Assembly (NCBI GenBank): GCA_011090425.1 | Contig: PHGD01000010.1 | Location: 1 to 64,000, forward strand | From: Nitrospira sp. LK70 | GTDB lineage: Bacteria; Nitrospirota; Nitrospiria; Nitrospirales; Nitrospiraceae | Direction: 5' to 3' | DNA: 64,000 nt | In this document: positions 62,765-64,000 of the stretch, piece after piece | Layout of the letters: every line of letters begins with the position of its first letter | Position numbering within the stretch: the stretch's first letter is position 1 | Notes under the pieces: generated by a model | The model's input: only the letters and a program-made list of their open reading frames with translations | Databases searched by the model: none | What the model was told of the DNA's origin: nothing | Made by a program: the position numbers and the translations under genes

Positions 62765-63106
62765 GTGCAGAGGAGGTCACGGTAAGATAACGGTCGCGAG
62801 CTCCATGCTGCCGCAGTTGTTCATCACTATCATAGTCTTTCTCCTCCCCGCCTTTTTACGCCTCGATGAAATCAGCACCCAATCCTGCAACGGCTGAAGT
62901 CCCATCGTGATTCTTCCTTCTCTTTGATCCGGACTGTCGACCTCTCCACTTTCCCACAAGGAACCTTCATATACCTCCATCGCAAACTCACGTGGCGCCT
63001 CAGTAGAACCAGTTGGTGACGAAAATCATGACGAGACCAGAGGGAGAAGCCTAACCTGACTAAGGAGTGCTACAATACCGGTCTGCAGAGAAGGAACCTG
63101 AGAGTC
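62765..63106. other. Intergenic region with weak GroES-like minus-strand frame
   Basis: The 342 bp between poxB and the molybdoenzyme gene. On the minus strand from about 62905 the frame reads MGLQPLQDWVLISSRRKKAG, faintly like the start of a GroES (LRPLHDRVVVKR). This could be a decayed fragment; evidence is slim. No other feature is seen. Confidence 0.25.
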
Positions 63107-64000
63107 ATGGCAGACGAGCATGCATCAGGGAAGCGATCGCCTCAAAGAAACTGGGTCAGTCTGATCCCCTTCGGGTTCCATCAACAACACCCGAACAATT
63201 ACAAAGACATCTTGGACACAGTCTGGGAAAACCGAGACAACCTCGGCTACGCCTACCGCATCCTTCGCGACGGCTGTTGTGACGGGTGCTCACTCGGCAC
63301 CATGGGCATGCACGACTGGACGATGAAGGACCTGCATCTCTGCTGGGTCCGGCTGCAACTCCTTCGGCTGAACACCATGCCGGCCATGGACTGGCATCGC
63401 CTCGAAGATGTGGCTCCGCTGCACGCCATGAAGGGCAAAGCGTTACGGAAGCTGGGGCGACTCTGCGTTCCGATGATCCGTCATCGCGGAGACAAAGGCT
63501 TTCGACGAGTCTCCTGGGAAGAGGCCGTCCATTTGATTGTCCAACGGCTACGTGTTACCGATCCTCACCGCCTCGGATGGTTTCTGACCGCTCGTGGCCT
63601 CACGAACGAAGCCTACTACGCCCATCAGAAAGTGGCTCGCTTCATCGGCACCAACCATATCGACACGAGCGCGCGCATCTGCCATGCGCCCAGCACTGTG
63701 GCGCTCAAGGAAACGGTCGGTTGTTCCGCCACCACCTGTTCCTATCAGGATTGGATCGGAGCCGATCTCCTGGTGTTTGTAGGCGCCAACCCGGCTAACA
63801 ATCAGCCTGTGACGTTGAAATACCTCTACAAGGCGAAGAAAGCCGGCACCAAAATCCTGGTGGTGAATCCCTTTGTCGAGCCGGGCATGGAGCGTTATTG
63901 GATTCCTTCCGTGGCAGAGAGCGCCTTGTTCGGCACGAAACTCGCCGACGATTTCTTTCACATCCATGTCGGTGGCGACATTCCGTTCTTCTATGGCGTG
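63107..64000 (+). CDS. FdhF/YdeP-family molybdopterin oxidoreductase, N-terminal part (runs off window)
   Basis: ATG 63107 opens a frame with no stop to the window end (298 codons visible). [19 protein letters not shown] leads to an Fe-S site [13 protein letters not shown] near 53-65, then [21 protein letters not shown], and the molybdopterin-binding folds [39 protein letters not shown] and [19 protein letters not shown]. This matches the alpha (molybdopterin) subunit family of YdeP, related to formate dehydrogenase H; no selenocysteine or catalytic residue is yet reached. The substrate is unknown in this family. Confidence 0.88.
   Translation, partial: MADEHASGKRSPQRNWVSLIPFGFHQQHPNNYKDILDTVWENRDNLGYAYRILRDGCCDGCSLGTMGMHDWTMKDLHLCWVRLQLLRLNTMPAMDWHRLEDVAPLHAMKGKALRKLGRLCVPMIRHRGDKGFRRVSWEEAVHLIVQRLRVTDPHRLGWFLTARGLTNEAYYAHQKVARFIGTNHIDTSARICHAPSTVALKETVGCSATTCSYQDWIGADLLVFVGANPANNQPVTLKYLYKAKKAGTKILVVNPFVEPGMERYWIPSVAESALFGTKLADDFFHIHVGGDIPFFYGV

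Overview
The window is a GC-rich (roughly 57-60 %) bacterial chromosome segment. Gene content fits a Nitrospira-like member of the Nitrospirota: ordinary housekeeping operons, a fused transaldolase/phosphoglucose isomerase, several TK/TAL/GND genes, molybdoenzymes, and a family of short repeats with ends like CTAACAGGCTGCGGAAAA. That assignment is inference; there is no rRNA here to prove it.

Layout. 1-570: the right end of an insertion sequence, a tRNA-Ser(CGA) gene, and just after it a compact structured element built from copies of the tRNA 3' end. 572-8907: mixed single genes on both strands (DUF2779 nuclease-like protein, MATE exporter, SGNH-like protein, ketopantoate-reductase fusion, sirtuin, HAD phosphatase, receiver-domain protein). 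8904-19087: housekeeping block with a 37-residue basic protein, valS-nadC-birA-coaX, grpE-dnaK-dnaJ and rsmE. 19466-25582: radical SAM gene followed by gene debris (a decayed rsmE copy, a coiled-coil gene with an internal stop, a 161-bp inverted-repeat element), two lipoproteins, alkA, a decayed DUF488 copy and an MtfA-like peptidase. 26305-31800: carbon block 1 (phosphoketolase C-terminal fragment, transketolase, DUF488, transaldolase, a double CC-x2-C protein, GAPDH). 31951-34147: small hypotheticals and a DUF2235 protein. 34585-42551: narGHJI plus a TDT/SLAC1-type anion transporter. 42878-51841: carbon block 2 (transaldolase-Pgi fusion, transketolase, Gnd, a zwf remnant, glycogen phosphorylase). 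51926-64000: NarL-type regulator, universal stress protein, beta-propeller lyase-like protein, a frameshifted HIBADH-type gene, GH15 glucoamylase, an S24-type repressor-like regulator, an exported protein, a CBS protein, PoxB, and the start of a YdeP/FdhF-type molybdoenzyme that runs off the end.

How the genes work together. GlgP and GH15 would release sugar from glycogen; Pgi, Tal, Tkt and Gnd move carbon through hexose and pentose phosphates to GAPDH; PoxB feeds pyruvate electrons to quinone; NarGHJI removes quinol electrons to nitrate. This reads as a storage-carbon plus nitrate-respiration region for low-oxygen survival. Two genes expected in such a pathway, phosphoketolase and glucose-6-phosphate dehydrogenase, are present only as short remnants.

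The clearest things not explained by ordinary annotation are the tRNA-Ser-derived structured element, repeated cases of decayed partial gene copies (rsmE, DUF488, xfp, zwf), a ketopantoate reductase fused to a cysteine-less sulfite-oxidase-type domain, and an S24 regulator that appears to lack its catalytic lysine.
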